Assembly: GCF_900142845.1 (NCBI RefSeq)
Contig: NZ_FSRU01000001.1
Span: 434,001 to 498,000, forward strand
DNA length: 64,000 nt
DNA from: Paraburkholderia phenazinium
GTDB lineage: Bacteria > Pseudomonadota > Gammaproteobacteria > Burkholderiales > Burkholderiaceae
Direction: 5' to 3'
The position numbers and the translations under genes were made by a program. The notes under the pieces were generated by a model. That model was given only the letters and a program-made list of their open reading frames with translations, ran no database searches and was not told where the DNA came from. Of this stretch, positions 9,973-19,448 are shown one piece after another. Every line of letters starts with the position of its first letter. Position 1 is the stretch's first letter.

Positions 9973-12942
9973 CTACTCGCTTACCAACCAATAGGCATTC
10001 GCTGCGCCGCCTTGTCGTGCATAGTCGATGCCGAACACCATGAGGTCGACCAGGCGCTCATTGACCATGCCGCGTCGAATTCCTGGCTGCACACCGATGA
10101 CGATAAAGCTAAGCTTCGTCGCTAAGGTTTCTTCAAATAGTTGCCTGAGCATGCCGATGTTTCCGCGAAGAAACCGTGAGGGTGCCGCATAACGGCCGTT
10201 CATCCGGTCTTCCATATGCGTGAGTAGGATATGCGAGTCGCAGTAGAAGACCGATTTTACTAACTGCCCAGCCACTTCATAAACGTCACCAACTCTCCCT
10301 CCGCTCGGGGGGCCGCCGGCGCCCTTGCAGTGGTACAACGCAATTTTGACGTCTCCTTGCTGCTCGACACTTACAGCTATGTAGTCGGCAGCCTCGCCAG
10401 ACCGGTGGTCGTAAAAAAGCGCGATGACATCCGCTTGGCCCATCAGATGTTGCTCTAGGTGTTCTTGCACAGTCGCACGCCCAGCAAGTTGTGCCCTGCG
10501 CTCCTGCGCACGAGGAGTTCCGTCATCAACAAGAAACTCAATGGTCACATCACAACCATTCCAGTCAATTACTTCGGTGTCACCTTGCGCCAACGCACGG
10601 GTTTGAAGCTGCGGCGCTGCCATCAAATTCATACCTTCGAATGATGATTTGTCAGCTGCATAGAAAATTGGTGGGTGCTCCGACAACCATTCAGCGAGAG
10701 GCATCCAAGAGTCGACGGCCGACTCGATTTCCAATGTTGTCGCCTCGTCCAACTGCGAGACCATATTGCCCTGACCAACTGCGAAACTCATACGCACGCT
10801 GATATCTTCTGAAGTCACTGAGAACAGCAGTCGACCAGCGATGGGTTGCGGTTCGAATTCGCAGAACTCCCAGTCGGTAAGTCGTCGATAGACTAGTCTC
10901 GCGCCAGCACCACGGAGGCACCGCAGGCGGGGATTCGCCCTAAAGCCAGCCTTTGGCCACGTCCCCGCGATGACCGTTTCCGGAAGCTGCCGCAGAGTTG
11001 TAGCCGCACGTACCAGGTCCAGCTGTGTCGCCTCAAATGGGGTATTGCCCGTCAGCCGGGCGTCGAGCGTCTCCACCCAAGTTAAAAATTCCGCGACGGT
11101 CAGCCGCTGATTGCTCCAAATCCGAGAACTGCTGCTCGCCCCAATAGTCTCCTTGGAATCGCCAGCCATACCGCTTCCGAAGAAATGGCCTTGAGAGTAA
11201 GCGCGACCATCTCCTGCACTTACCGCTCGTTCTGCTGCAGGTCCCGTCAGGGTTCGATAGGTCTCCGCTTGCGAGTTAAACGTGTTGTTCTTCAGGCCGA
11301 CATTGTAGAACTTGACGGCTTGCAGTCCCGCGCGAGCGCGGCTAGTTTCTTCGTAACTAAGCGCTCGATGCGCTGCGGGACATGCCTTATTCATCAACCC
11401 GAGATATATCTTTTCCGTGCGTCGCGTCGAGCCTATGTAACACCGCTGCGTAGCCGGATAGTAGATAAAAAGGAATGCATCATGGCGAATGTTCGAGAGG
11501 GCATCTGACGTAGCCCAACTGGGTGGGTTCTCATCGGCGGTAAGCAGTAGGCTGACGGTTCCATCGTCCGACGACCATTGCTTCATCACTCGCACGTGAC
11601 GCGTGATGCGGTCACCGATTGCCTCGAAGTTGGGCGCTTGAGAACAGTGAAATACGCGTACATGGGCGTAAAGCTCCAACGCCAAAGGCGACACTGCGTC
11701 GTAGTCGGACTCTGCGATGCGCCGTACAGGAAGGCGTTCGAGTACAGCTTGCCCTTCCGCATCACCCGCCAGCTCGGCTGCGGCCGCTGCGTCAATCATT
11801 CTCGCAAGGTCAACGCCCTCTTTGAGGAGCGCGGTAGTCGCATTCTGGACTCGCGCTAGCGGGGCGATGAGAGTACCTCTGCCTGTCGCTCCATCAACAC
11901 GAGCAAATCTCCCAATGAACTGAATTGTGGGTACGAGCGAACGATGCGGTGCATGCAATGCAGCGATTTTTAGTTTGGGAAAGTCATAGCCTTCGCCGAA
12001 CATGTCAACACAGACAATTCCCTGGAGGTCTCCGCTAATCAAACGGCGTTCGCATTCGTCTTGTGTGCGTTTGCTAACTTTGCTGTCGATAGCCTCAACA
12101 TTGACCCCCATTCCTTTGTACAGCGGCACCAGCGCCCGCGCAGCACTGATGGTCGCCGCTCGCACAAATATGCGATGGTCGTAACCCGCATCAATATCGG
12201 ACCGAAGTTGCCGCACCGCGAGCTCCGCAATCACTCTATCCACGTGCTCGTCGTCGAGCGTGTCTTCGACCGGAGCCGCGAGGAAAGCGATTGGCTGAAA
12301 GGCACCTTCCTCAAGCGCTCTCATCACTGGATACCGATATGCCAGCTTGCCCGGAATGACTCGTTCATCCCGTCGAAACGGTGTCGCAGTTAAAAACACA
12401 AATCGAGCGGACCGGTAGTGGTCGAGAAATGCTGCCCACGTGTCTGCCGGCGCATGATGAGCTTCATCGAAAACGACCAGGTCGAAAAGGTGGGGTGCGG
12501 CACCAGGCGCAACCGCCGGCGATGAACTCGCGGGCGTAGATACCACTACGTCAAACTCCTCAAAGGCACGCCAGGCGTCAGCATTTTCGGGCTTGCCTTC
12601 CAACCGAAGCACAGCTGGATTCGGTGTCGCAGGGTCAATTACCTTGATACGTCGAAGCGTCGACAGCTCACGAAAGTGTGAAGAGACCTGCCGTCGAAGT
12701 GCATCAGAGGGCTCTACTACTAGGACGCGCTTTGCGCCGAGCAACATGGGAAGGGCCATCATCACGGACGTCTTACCGTATCCGGTGGGCAGACACACGA
12801 TAGCCGGGTCATCGTGAACCGAGATATGCGCAAGCACTGCGTGTAGCGCGCCGACCTGTCCAGGGCGGAATCCCTCGTTTGGAATCTCGCCTTGCACAAC
12901 CAATTTCAGCGCCCCGCGATTCTGCGAAAAGAAGTCCGCCAT
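9973..12942 (-). CDS. SF2 DEAH helicase with C-terminal nuclease-like domain
   Basis: A 989-residue superfamily 2 protein. Motif I GYGKT is at 54-58, DEAH at 159-162, motif III TATP at 185-188, and motif VI QFIGRFAR at 341-348. The central 400 residues are unassigned. The C-terminus carries DHRSGEAADYIAV (D845-D853), then IALYHCKGA (K873), followed by RVGDVYEVAGQLVKS; this order resembles an acidic-residue/...-x-K nuclease core, with H-C-K at the place of E-x-K. A translocating helicase-nuclease is inferred. It converges on the McrB/DUF2357 pair and may be part of the same defence locus or an independent one. The start ATG at 12942 gives a complete N-terminus before motif Q-like GFRPGQ. Confidence 0.8.
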   Translation of the reverse strand: MADFFSQNRGALKLVVQGEIPNEGFRPGQVGALHAVLAHISVHDDPAIVCLPTGYGKTSVMMALPMLLGAKRVLVVEPSDALRRQVSSHFRELSTLRRIKVIDPATPNPAVLRLEGKPENADAWRAFEEFDVVVSTPASSSPAVAPGAAPHLFDLVVFDEAHHAPADTWAAFLDHYRSARFVFLTATPFRRDERVIPGKLAYRYPVMRALEEGAFQPIAFLAAPVEDTLDDEHVDRVIAELAVRQLRSDIDAGYDHRIFVRAATISAARALVPLYKGMGVNVEAIDSKVSKRTQDECERRLISGDLQGIVCVDMFGEGYDFPKLKIAALHAPHRSLVPTIQFIGRFARVDGATGRGTLIAPLARVQNATTALLKEGVDLARMIDAAAAAELAGDAEGQAVLERLPVRRIAESDYDAVSPLALELYAHVRVFHCSQAPNFEAIGDRITRHVRVMKQWSSDDGTVSLLLTADENPPSWATSDALSNIRHDAFLFIYYPATQRCYIGSTRRTEKIYLGLMNKACPAAHRALSYEETSRARAGLQAVKFYNVGLKNNTFNSQAETYRTLTGPAAERAVSAGDGRAYSQGHFFGSGMAGDSKETIGASSSSRIWSNQRLTVAEFLTWVETLDARLTGNTPFEATQLDLVRAATTLRQLPETVIAGTWPKAGFRANPRLRCLRGAGARLVYRRLTDWEFCEFEPQPIAGRLLFSVTSEDISVRMSFAVGQGNMVSQLDEATTLEIESAVDSWMPLAEWLSEHPPIFYAADKSSFEGMNLMAAPQLQTRALAQGDTEVIDWNGCDVTIEFLVDDGTPRAQERRAQLAGRATVQEHLEQHLMGQADVIALFYDHRSGEAADYIAVSVEQQGDVKIALYHCKGAGGPPSGGRVGDVYEVAGQLVKSVFYCDSHILLTHMEDRMNGRYAAPSRFLRGNIGMLRQLFEETLATKLSFIVIGVQPGIRRGMVNERLVDLMVFGIDYARQGGAANAYWLVSE

Positions 12943-12965
12943 TTCCTTATGCTCTAATCTATTGA

Positions 12966-13103
12966 TTAGTGACGATGCTTGCGATTCAGCGCTTTGTGCT
13001 CAGCACGGACTTTAAAATGCCGCAGCTTCAACGCATCCGGGGGAAGCAAACCGCCAAGGTGCTCCTTGGCGTACACGGCGCAATAGTGGAAGTTGATGTT
13101 CAT
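12966..13103 (-). CDS. Small hypothetical protein upstream of the helicase
   Basis: A 45-residue ORF starting MNINFHYCAVYAKEHLGG and ending in a very basic tail rich in K, R and H. It lies 23 bases upstream of the helicase on the same strand and could be co-transcribed. A weak GAGAG precedes the ATG. Coding status rests on position and plausible codon use only. Confidence 0.35.
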   Translation of the reverse strand: MNINFHYCAVYAKEHLGGLLPPDALKLRHFKVRAEHKALNRKHRH

Positions 13104-13211
13104 TGTGGGTCTCTCGCGATTTAGTTCTTTTTTTTGCTCGTCATTACCGCCGGCGAGCGATAAGTATGCCTGAAATCCTGCCCACAAACGCCGCGCGCAG
13201 TTAACGAAAGG

Positions 13212-13586
13212 TCATCTCCTGATGATTGCGACCAAAAAAACGAAGCCGACTATCAGTCCGAGCACCGCGAGTGCCGATGTCGGCTGCCGCAGTTCAAGAC
13301 TGGCTTCGCCTACACGGCGGCGGCGCTGCCAGACTGAACCTAGCTGAAGCGCATCCCGATGGCTGAACGCGACATCACAGAAAAACGGCTTCGAGTTTTC
13401 AGAGTCCATCCGCTGAAACGCAACCCGCACTCGGCGCGTTTTCCCCTCCAGCTGAGACTGCAGTCCGCCGTACCAAAGCACCATCATCGGAAAATCTTCT
13501 TTCGGGATTCCGTCGCATTCACCCGAATACGCAGTGTTACGAGTCCATTCAAAAGGCATAAATCGCATCCCCGAAATACCAACCAA
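13212..13586 (-). CDS. Hypothetical protein with C-terminal membrane anchor
   Basis: A 124-residue protein with a soluble N-terminal domain (FMPFEWTRN, FFCDVAFSHRDALQ) and a single C-terminal transmembrane segment ALAVLGLIVGFVFLVAIIRR. The last 20 residues closely resemble the C-terminus of the 43-residue membrane protein at 27456-27587 (VLGLIVGFIFVVSIIRK), and the DNA after both stop codons is also similar, so these regions share ancestry. It sits upstream of the helicase on the same strand. Function unknown. Confidence 0.5.
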   Translation of the reverse strand: MVGISGMRFMPFEWTRNTAYSGECDGIPKEDFPMMVLWYGGLQSQLEGKTRRVRVAFQRMDSENSKPFFCDVAFSHRDALQLGSVWQRRRRVGEASLELRQPTSALAVLGLIVGFVFLVAIIRR

Positions 13587-13855
13587 CTCGGTCTTCCTCT
13601 TTGCGCGCGTCTACGTGACGGGATGAGCTCAGCCTCTACCTATTTGTGTGGCTGTCCCGCTCGGCCGCCCACCAACGTCGGTCACGAAGTGACCGACTCC
13701 TGCTGTCAATCTTCGATGCGCTCCGCCGCGGTCGCCCTCAAAGAAGCGAAAGGCGCGTTACGCTGGAACAGTGCGAAGGCGTAACATGCCGCAGCTAGAT
13801 GCCAAGCCGGGTTGAAGGGCGACGGCGGCAACCGGTGGTAAAAGAACGAAACCCG

Positions 13856-14554
13856 TCAGACTTCAATCATCTTTTCTTGGAGGGATACAGAGTCTAATGC
13901 CGCATCATGTCGAGTGATGCCGAGAATGCTTAGGTTAGTCAAGTGTTCGCGTAATAGGGAGTCCTGCACGGGGGGCATGTTGTAGTCAGCGAGTTGCACA
14001 TTCAGAGAACGCAACAAGTCGGCTACGGGAATCGATTTTTTTGAATCGTTCGCAGTCAACATATAAAGCGTTAGCGCAACCTGTCCTTCTTGAGTTGAAA
14101 GCTTTACAGTTGTTGCTCGAATATAGCTTCCGAGAGCAACGAGGATTGCAGTGACATACATCGCGCGCGTTACCCAGGACGACGAGTCTCTCACGCTTGC
14201 CATGGTCCCAATTACCGCGCCTATCAAGGCGCCAGGACGGATGACGACTAGTCCAGGTCTAAAGTCTGGTCGTTTTTTAGCTACGCCAAGAAGAAACTCC
14301 TGATAGTCACGTTCCCCAGCTAGCAGCTTCAGGTGTTCTTCATCGACGTCGTCATAAGCGCTAATCAGTGGCACTTCTCGTCTCATTATTGAGTCAAGTG
14401 GAATCTGCGACGCAATGTTGGAAGCGTCCTCCGAGCTGTCGCCCATTCGCTTCTTGACCTCCTTCGCGACTTCAAACATAAGTCTGCCGTTTTCAATTCT
14501 TCCATGTTCGCGCAACCTAACTTTCAGTGGTCGGTCATCTTGTGGAATCGGCAT
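13856..14554 (-). CDS. Hypothetical membrane-associated protein
   Basis: A 232-residue protein with a soluble, helical N-terminal half (EVAKEVKKRMGDSSEDASN), a central pair of hydrophobic stretches (GALIGAVIGTMASV and YVTAILVALGSYI), and a C-terminal region reminiscent of a winged-helix (VADLLRSLNVQL, LREHLTNLSILGI). No family recognised. It lies alone, with a lower-GC composition and about 530 bases without a good gene upstream. Confidence 0.55.
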   Translation of the reverse strand: MPIPQDDRPLKVRLREHGRIENGRLMFEVAKEVKKRMGDSSEDASNIASQIPLDSIMRREVPLISAYDDVDEEHLKLLAGERDYQEFLLGVAKKRPDFRPGLVVIRPGALIGAVIGTMASVRDSSSWVTRAMYVTAILVALGSYIRATTVKLSTQEGQVALTLYMLTANDSKKSIPVADLLRSLNVQLADYNMPPVQDSLLREHLTNLSILGITRHDAALDSVSLQEKMIEV

Positions 14555-15087
14555 TCTGTGTTCCTCGTCGCCTGAATATTAGCAATAAACGTTATACCAG
14601 AGCGTGAAGACGTTTAGTTAAGCCACCCTAACTTACAGGGCGATGCGAGTTGCATCAAGTCACGATTGAGAGCACCGTCATGACATGAATCGGCGATTTT
14701 TTCGGCCGAACGGGAAGAGCATAATCTCACGCTGTTAGGATATCGACGATGCTGACCACTCAGATGGATGGTTCAAGCCCGATACAGGCAGTCTACTAAC
14801 GCTCACGCGACATCGACGCAACGATGGAAATACTTGAGCCTCCAGACACATTGGGAATCTGCAAACCTCACTCGCCTGTTCGCCGGCGGTGGCGGGTCCT
14901 GGAGCATGGAACGAACTGCGTATCGTCCGCGCATGACAGTGCTGTGTTCACCATACGCAGCGAAACGTCAGCGCGGACGCCATGGTCTCGCTCCCCCGCC
15001 GGAACCTTATTTGCGGTGCGAGCCGCCGTTTCTCCCTCGTACTTACCGGGCCGCGTCGCGGGGCGAGCCCTTCGGTGAATCCATCGA
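14555..15087. other. Gene-poor stretch with truncated kinase leader
   Basis: No convincing gene. It contains a partial copy of the leader of the kinase gene at 16932 (see 14686-14796). The rest looks non-coding in all frames. Confidence 0.6.
14686..14796 (+). repeat. Truncated duplicate of the APH-kinase leader and first 16 codons
   Basis: This stretch matches 16857-16979: the shared text CGATTTTTTCGGCCGA, GAAGAGCATAATCTCACGC and GATATCGACGATGCTGACCAC is nearly identical. An ATG at 14749 opens a reading frame MLTTQMDGSSPIQAVY that stops at 14797-14799, matching MLTTQTDGSNPIRAVY of the intact kinase gene. A 12-base gap separates the copies in the leader. It is a dead remnant of a second copy. 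Confidence 0.85.
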
Positions 15088-15564
15088 GTGACCGACATGC
15101 CAACCACACATCAAGATTTCGAGCGCGAGAGGCTTTACGAGGAAATCTGGTCGGAGCCCGTCAGCAAGGTAGCGAAGCGGTATCAAATTTCCGACGTTGG
15201 TCTTCGAAACATATGCATCGGCCTCGACATACCAGTTCCGCCTGCGGGCCATTGGGCAAAAGTCGCCGCAGGCAAGCCTGTCAAAAGGCCTCCTTTGCCA
15301 CTTACCAAGGGTCCGACACCCGAATCGCTTGTTGAATCCGCACGCATATGGCTTGCGCGCAACGCGTGTCACGCCAGCTGGTTCGAGAGACTCACAATTG
15401 CAATAGAAGCGCAGACTGTTGCCAAAACAGTGCTCGAAGCCGATGTGAAGAGTGGCGAGGATATCCAGCCTGCTCGGCTTTTCACCGACGCGATGACGGT
15501 CAACTATGCAGACCCTCTGGTCGCGAAAGTCTGGCGTCGATGCAGCAAGTCAGAAGATACGTGA
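15088..15564 (+). CDS. Hypothetical HTH-like protein, probably truncated
   Basis: A 158-residue ORF with the N-terminal signature RERLYEEIWSEPVSKVAKRYQISDVGLRNICIGLDIPVPPAGHWAK. This recurs in longer phage- and island-borne proteins of unknown function and looks like a helix-turn-helix. The normal family members that I recall are considerably longer, and further coding-like fragments follow in other frames up to 15700, so this is probably a decayed 5' part. The ATG at 15097 is an alternative start. Confidence 0.5.
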   Translation: MTDMPTTHQDFERERLYEEIWSEPVSKVAKRYQISDVGLRNICIGLDIPVPPAGHWAKVAAGKPVKRPPLPLTKGPTPESLVESARIWLARNACHASWFERLTIAIEAQTVAKTVLEADVKSGEDIQPARLFTDAMTVNYADPLVAKVWRRCSKSEDT

Positions 15565-15802
15565 AGGGTGCTCGCTTCTATGTCGTAGGTACAAGGGTTT
15601 GCAAACCAAAGGCGACCAGATTACCCCTCTTCCAGATTGCACAGCGACCCTATGCAAAGTTTGGAAAATCATTTCCAACGCTCTATCCTGAATCTTTAAG
15701 CAGCTAGCAAATCGGCTGCCTCCCGGGGTACCCCAGCGGGTAACTCCTTTTGACTTTTTCAATGCGCAGTGGACGCGCATCACACCCGATATCGAGACGC
15801 AC

Positions 15803-16039
15803 ATGGAACCAGCAATGGCGCTTGCAATAATGTGTGCGTTCTCAACAGAAAACGAAACAGACTCGCTTCGGGCCATGGTCAAGCTGGCTCGTGTTCTCTC
15901 AGACCTTGATGGCAAGATTCCGCCTGAAGACTGGGAGTCTTTAGTTGAAGCAGGTGCGGCACTCTGGAATGCTGCAATGGGTGACTACAACGCCGAGCAA
16001 CTGACTGCGGACGCCTTGCGACGTGCGCGGCGGAGATAG
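15803..16039 (+). CDS. Small hypothetical ORF (possible gene remnant)
   Basis: A 78-residue ORF, acidic and helical (ENETDSLRAMVKLARVLSDLDGKIPPEDWESLVEAGAALWNAA). The same frame stays open and looks coding upstream to about 15690 without a usual start codon, so it may be the 3' end of a broken gene. Confidence 0.35.
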   Translation: MEPAMALAIMCAFSTENETDSLRAMVKLARVLSDLDGKIPPEDWESLVEAGAALWNAAMGDYNAEQLTADALRRARRR

Positions 16040-16278
16040 CTTTTCAACGCCCGGGCCAAGCACGAAGAGCGGGCAAGGTCTGCGCACCGCGACGCGTTCA
16101 GTGTCGCCCAACTCATTCTTCTGGCGACGCACGGTACACGCCCTCGGCGTCATCCAACAATTCACCCATCCCTAGCTAAGTCGACTTTCTCCAATTTCAA
16201 TCTGAGACGTCATTCCCTTCGGCGACTATGTCGGCTGTGCGCTCGCTAAACGGCATGCACAATTGGCGGTCCGCGCAC

Positions 16279-16524
16279 TTATTGAATGTCGATAGTTCGG
16301 CAGACTCTGCGTCGAATACCCGTTCCGGAGACGGGAGAGGACCTCGTTGCCACTGTTGAGCGGAGCGCAAGTTTTGTTCCGAACGCCTGAGCGATGCTTT
16401 CTAACCCGTCGCGGATGCTCTCTCTACGCAAGGCGGCTTCTGCGATGCTGTCAAACGCGGACTTGACCGTACCGGTAGCGGATGCGAGCACCACTTTTTC
16501 CACCAACGCGTATATACGTAGCAT
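16279..16524 (-). pseudogene. Coding-like fragment of unknown gene
   Basis: An 81-residue frame with helical, coding-like text (SAFDSIAEAALRRESIRDGLESIAQAFGTKL). Its first 16 codons lie in the duplicated DUF29 segment in another frame, so the start is probably artificial. It may be the 3' end of a gene cut by the rearrangement that brought the DUF29 copy here. No family recognised. Confidence 0.25.
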
Positions 16525-16831
16525 CGATGTTGAACGCCAAGGCCCTTAGGTCCACGTGACGAAGCTTCGAGGCGTTGGCTGGCAACCATCCCTCAGAAAG
16601 AACATAGTCGATTGGCCAAGGACATTCCGGTGGAAACCAATCTCGCCCACTATCGGTTGCCGCCTGAACGAGCGCGTCTACCCATATCAACTGGAACGTT
16701 TGGGGCTCATCAATCCTGGCGCGCAGGCTCGGAGAGTCGTCCAGAATTTCGGCAACCCCTATGCCTATCCAGCGGCCCGCCGTGACACCTTTTGTCATGT
16801 CCGAATTCAGGTCGCATGCGAAATGCATCAA
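16474..16831 (-). pseudogene. DUF29 fragment (second copy)
   Basis: Translation from about 16759 downwards gives GVAEILDDSPSLRARIDEP and ECPWPIDYVLSEGWLPANASKL, the C-terminal half of a DUF29 protein. It matches the gene at 26630-27409 over 286 bases (16474-16759 versus 26881-27166). The N-terminal half (MTAYDEDVSAWAFEQARFLRERRFD in the other copy) is missing, so this is a truncated copy. Confidence 0.75.
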
Positions 16832-16856
16832 GCCGCGGTGAGCCGACGGTCTACTA

Positions 16857-16979
16857 TGATTCAGCGATTTTTTCGGCCGAGCAGGAAGAGCATAATCTCA
16901 CGCGGTTGCTCTTTCATGAGGGATATCGACGATGCTGACCACCCAGACAGATGGTTCAAACCCGATTCGGGCAGTCTAT
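16857..16979 (+). repeat. Intact member of the duplicated kinase leader
   Basis: This holds the leader and first 16 codons of the kinase gene and pairs with 14686-14796. It includes GATTTTTTCGGCCGAGC and the GAGGGATATCGACG region just before the ATG at 16932. Confidence 0.8.
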
Positions 16980-17963
16980 TCGACCATCGGGGGCGACGAG
17001 ATTCGCGAAGTGCTTGAGCAAAACTTTGAAATCGGGCCAGTCGTCGATTGCACTTTGTTGCAAGCAGGCTTTAACGACATCTATGAGGTCGTTCTGGCTG
17101 ACGGTCAACGCTGTGTTGCGCGCCTGAGCTCTCGGCTAGAACGAGGTGTGCCGAACGTCGACTACGAGACGGCTCTGCTCCAGCACCTGAAACGCGCTGG
17201 AGCAACTGTCGCTGCCCCTTGGGTCGCTAAAGGCGGTGCTTTAAGCGTAGAGGTTCTGGCGCCTGAAGGGCCGCGTTCCCTGGCCGTCTTTGATTTTCTT
17301 TCCGGCAAGCCACTAGGCGATGAGCCCGCAGATATCACGGCGATGGGCGCGGAACTGGCGCGCATTCATATCCTTTCGCGAGACTACAAGGGGCCTCCGA
17401 GCAACTATCAGCTCGATTTTGACCATCTTCTGCGCCGCCCACTAACGCGGCTGCTGGCGATAAGAGACTTGCACGAGGAAGTTCGCGAGATGCTGAGCTC
17501 GATTGCGCTCAGCCTTGAAGGAAGCATAGCAACACTCAATGACCTCAGCCGCGTCGCATGCCACGGTGATTGCCACGGGTGGAACACGCATATGACCGAC
17601 GGCCCCGACGGAGCGCGAGTGGCCTCATTTTTCGACTTCGACGATGGTGGCCCCGGCTATCTAGCCTATGACCTGGCCGTTTGTCTTTGGAACAACTTGT
17701 TAGGTCGACAGCTTGAAAGGCCGGATGAAGAAGTTGAGACCAAGTGGGGGTATTTCGTGAACGGCTATCGCAGCGTTGAGCCTGTTCCGTCAGTCGATTT
17801 CGAGGCAGTCATGACGTTCGTTGCAATCCGTCACTTCTGGTTGATGGGCGAGTACGCTAGCCGTGTTCACCGGATGGGTTTAGGTGTGTTTCGCGGACCT
17901 TGGTTTCGCAAGGACTTTGAGCTCGTCAAACAGTGGCAATCACTCACTACTCCGGGCGCGTGA
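16932..17963 (+). CDS. Aminoglycoside/choline-type phosphotransferase (APH fold)
   Basis: A 343-residue small-molecule kinase of the APH/homoserine kinase II family. The N-lobe has QAGFNDIYEVVLADGQRCVARLSSR. The catalytic loop is CHGDCHGWN at about residues 213-221, and the metal-binding motif FFDFDDGGPGY lies near 235. This family phosphorylates hydroxyl groups of amino acids, choline, sugars or drugs; the substrate cannot be read from the sequence. It stands alone, with its leader duplicated 2.2 kb upstream. The ATG at 16932 is close to GAGGG. Confidence 0.85.
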   Translation: MLTTQTDGSNPIRAVYSTIGGDEIREVLEQNFEIGPVVDCTLLQAGFNDIYEVVLADGQRCVARLSSRLERGVPNVDYETALLQHLKRAGATVAAPWVAKGGALSVEVLAPEGPRSLAVFDFLSGKPLGDEPADITAMGAELARIHILSRDYKGPPSNYQLDFDHLLRRPLTRLLAIRDLHEEVREMLSSIALSLEGSIATLNDLSRVACHGDCHGWNTHMTDGPDGARVASFFDFDDGGPGYLAYDLAVCLWNNLLGRQLERPDEEVETKWGYFVNGYRSVEPVPSVDFEAVMTFVAIRHFWLMGEYASRVHRMGLGVFRGPWFRKDFELVKQWQSLTTPGA

Positions 17964-18213
17964 CCGCCCGAGGTGGTGTTTTGTCACCTGCTGTGGTTAG
18001 CGTTTCTTTCGCGTGCACCTGACGCACGCGAACATACCACGGTTGCGCCGGTTGAGACGCGAGGCCGTACGAACCGTGCAGGCCGGCCGGCGGCTTAAGG
18101 ACGACGGCGTGATTTGGACCGCTCAGACTGGACGGTCGCATCTGGAACCGGTAGTCTGAGAGCGCGAGACCTGTTTTGGCGATGCTGGTCCTTACAGACA
18201 ACGTGGAGCCGAC

Positions 18214-18522
18214 ATGCAAGTGAGCACAGAAGCGCTTGTGGACATGCTGCGGGAAGTTGAAGCCGATGACCCAATCGACTTCGCCGACTTGCCATTCGGG
18301 GAGCAGGAACTGAGGCGCCTGGTGATGAGCTCGCTTGTAGAACGCCATCAGCTGGTCGAAAAAGATATGTCGGTCTCCGACATCCACGCGCTGTACCTAC
18401 TGAGTACCGCCAAGCTCGTTTTGGAAAACACGGTGCTCCATGCGAGATTGCTTTTGCTTCGAGGACAGCAGATTGACGTGCAGTCACTGTTAGCCCCATT
18501 CACTCTCAAGGGCAAATCTTGA
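18214..18522 (+). CDS. Small hypothetical protein
   Basis: A 102-residue helical protein with many E, L and V residues (ALVDMLREVEADDPIDFADLPFGEQELRRLVMSSLVERHQ). GGAG lies six bases upstream of the ATG. No family recognised; it looks like a compact regulatory or adaptor protein. Codon use is reasonable. Confidence 0.5.
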   Translation: MQVSTEALVDMLREVEADDPIDFADLPFGEQELRRLVMSSLVERHQLVEKDMSVSDIHALYLLSTAKLVLENTVLHARLLLLRGQQIDVQSLLAPFTLKGKS

Positions 18523-18694
18523 ACCGCTTGTCTTCGGCTGGACCCGTTGGGTCCAACGTTCGCTGAAACAAGAGTTCGGCGTCCCGCACATCAAAGCCCA
18601 GCCTCATCGCGAATCATCGAATGCTTGAGCTTCGCATGTTTTCTTCTTTTGATGCGCATGGTTGAGCAGTTGAGCGGCAGCTAGTCAGCCACGG

Positions 18695-18799
18695 TTAATA
18701 GTGGTGATAGTAGCCGCCACCTCCAGGCACAACGATGCAGCCGCTCAACGCGGTCCCGAGACATGCAGCCATCAGCATCAGCGCAAAGATTCGTTTCAT
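18695..18799 (-). CDS. 34-residue lipoprotein
   Basis: A very short gene: MKRIFALMLMAACLGTALSGC, a full lipoprotein signal with lipobox LSGC (C21), then IVVPGGGGYYHHY and stop. GAGG lies upstream at a good distance. Such tiny Gly/Tyr/His-tailed lipoproteins are common in Burkholderiaceae; the function is unknown. Confidence 0.7.
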   Translation of the reverse strand: MKRIFALMLMAACLGTALSGCIVVPGGGGYYHHY

Positions 18800-19448
18800 A
18801 CGTGCCTCACTTGTCAGTAGTGAACGCACTATATTTGGAGCGCAGATTACCAGTGTGTTTGTGTGTAACGAGACGTGTGATTTGAAACACCTACCTCATC
18901 CCGGGTCTTCTCGGAATCCCGTCTGCAGCGAAATATTCGGTTTCAGAACTCACAACTCTTGGCCCGACATCGCGGGAGTCCAATGCGTCGAGGAGATGAA
19001 CGGCCATCCGCTGGACCAACGTCATTCGTCACCTCGACCTTCTTCGCTCGATGGGCCGTTCGAGTGTCCTAATAGTCTTCCTCCTGAAATCATGACACGG
19101 CGGACGTACTTGGGAACAGATGGCGATGGCACGGGCAACTCACTGTCCCGTCTCGCATTCGTGCGGAAGCCTCCGACTGGAAAGTCTGGGACAACCGACA
19201 GTCAAGAATCTCTTGGAACTGCGAAGGCCGCTATCGGCAGGCAGCTGGTGTGAGAGCGATTCGCAGGTCTGCGAAAAGCCAAACCCCCACGGCTTGTCGA
19301 GTTTTCCAAAGCTTCAAAGGGCGTAACGACATGCTGCAGTACAACCGACGCCGGGTCTGGTCCGCGACGTGGCCTTCATGTCGCTACTCCCCTTGACTTC
19401 CGATGCAAAAGCTCTATCACTGACGTGTGCTGCTATCGGACACTTCAC
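18800..19448. other. Intergenic stretch, no gene supported
   Basis: A long forward frame (18735-19253) lacks coding character and runs antisense through the small lipoprotein gene. Otherwise nothing is seen before the recombinase; att or promoter sites may lie here but are not recognisable. Confidence 0.5.

Noticed and set aside
9850..10125. Small hydrophobic ORF between nuclease and helicase
   Set aside because: It contains one membrane-like stretch but overlaps the helicase 3' end antisense, and the start is weak.
18735..19253. 172-codon plus-strand ORF
   Set aside because: No coding character, and overlaps a real small lipoprotein on the other strand.
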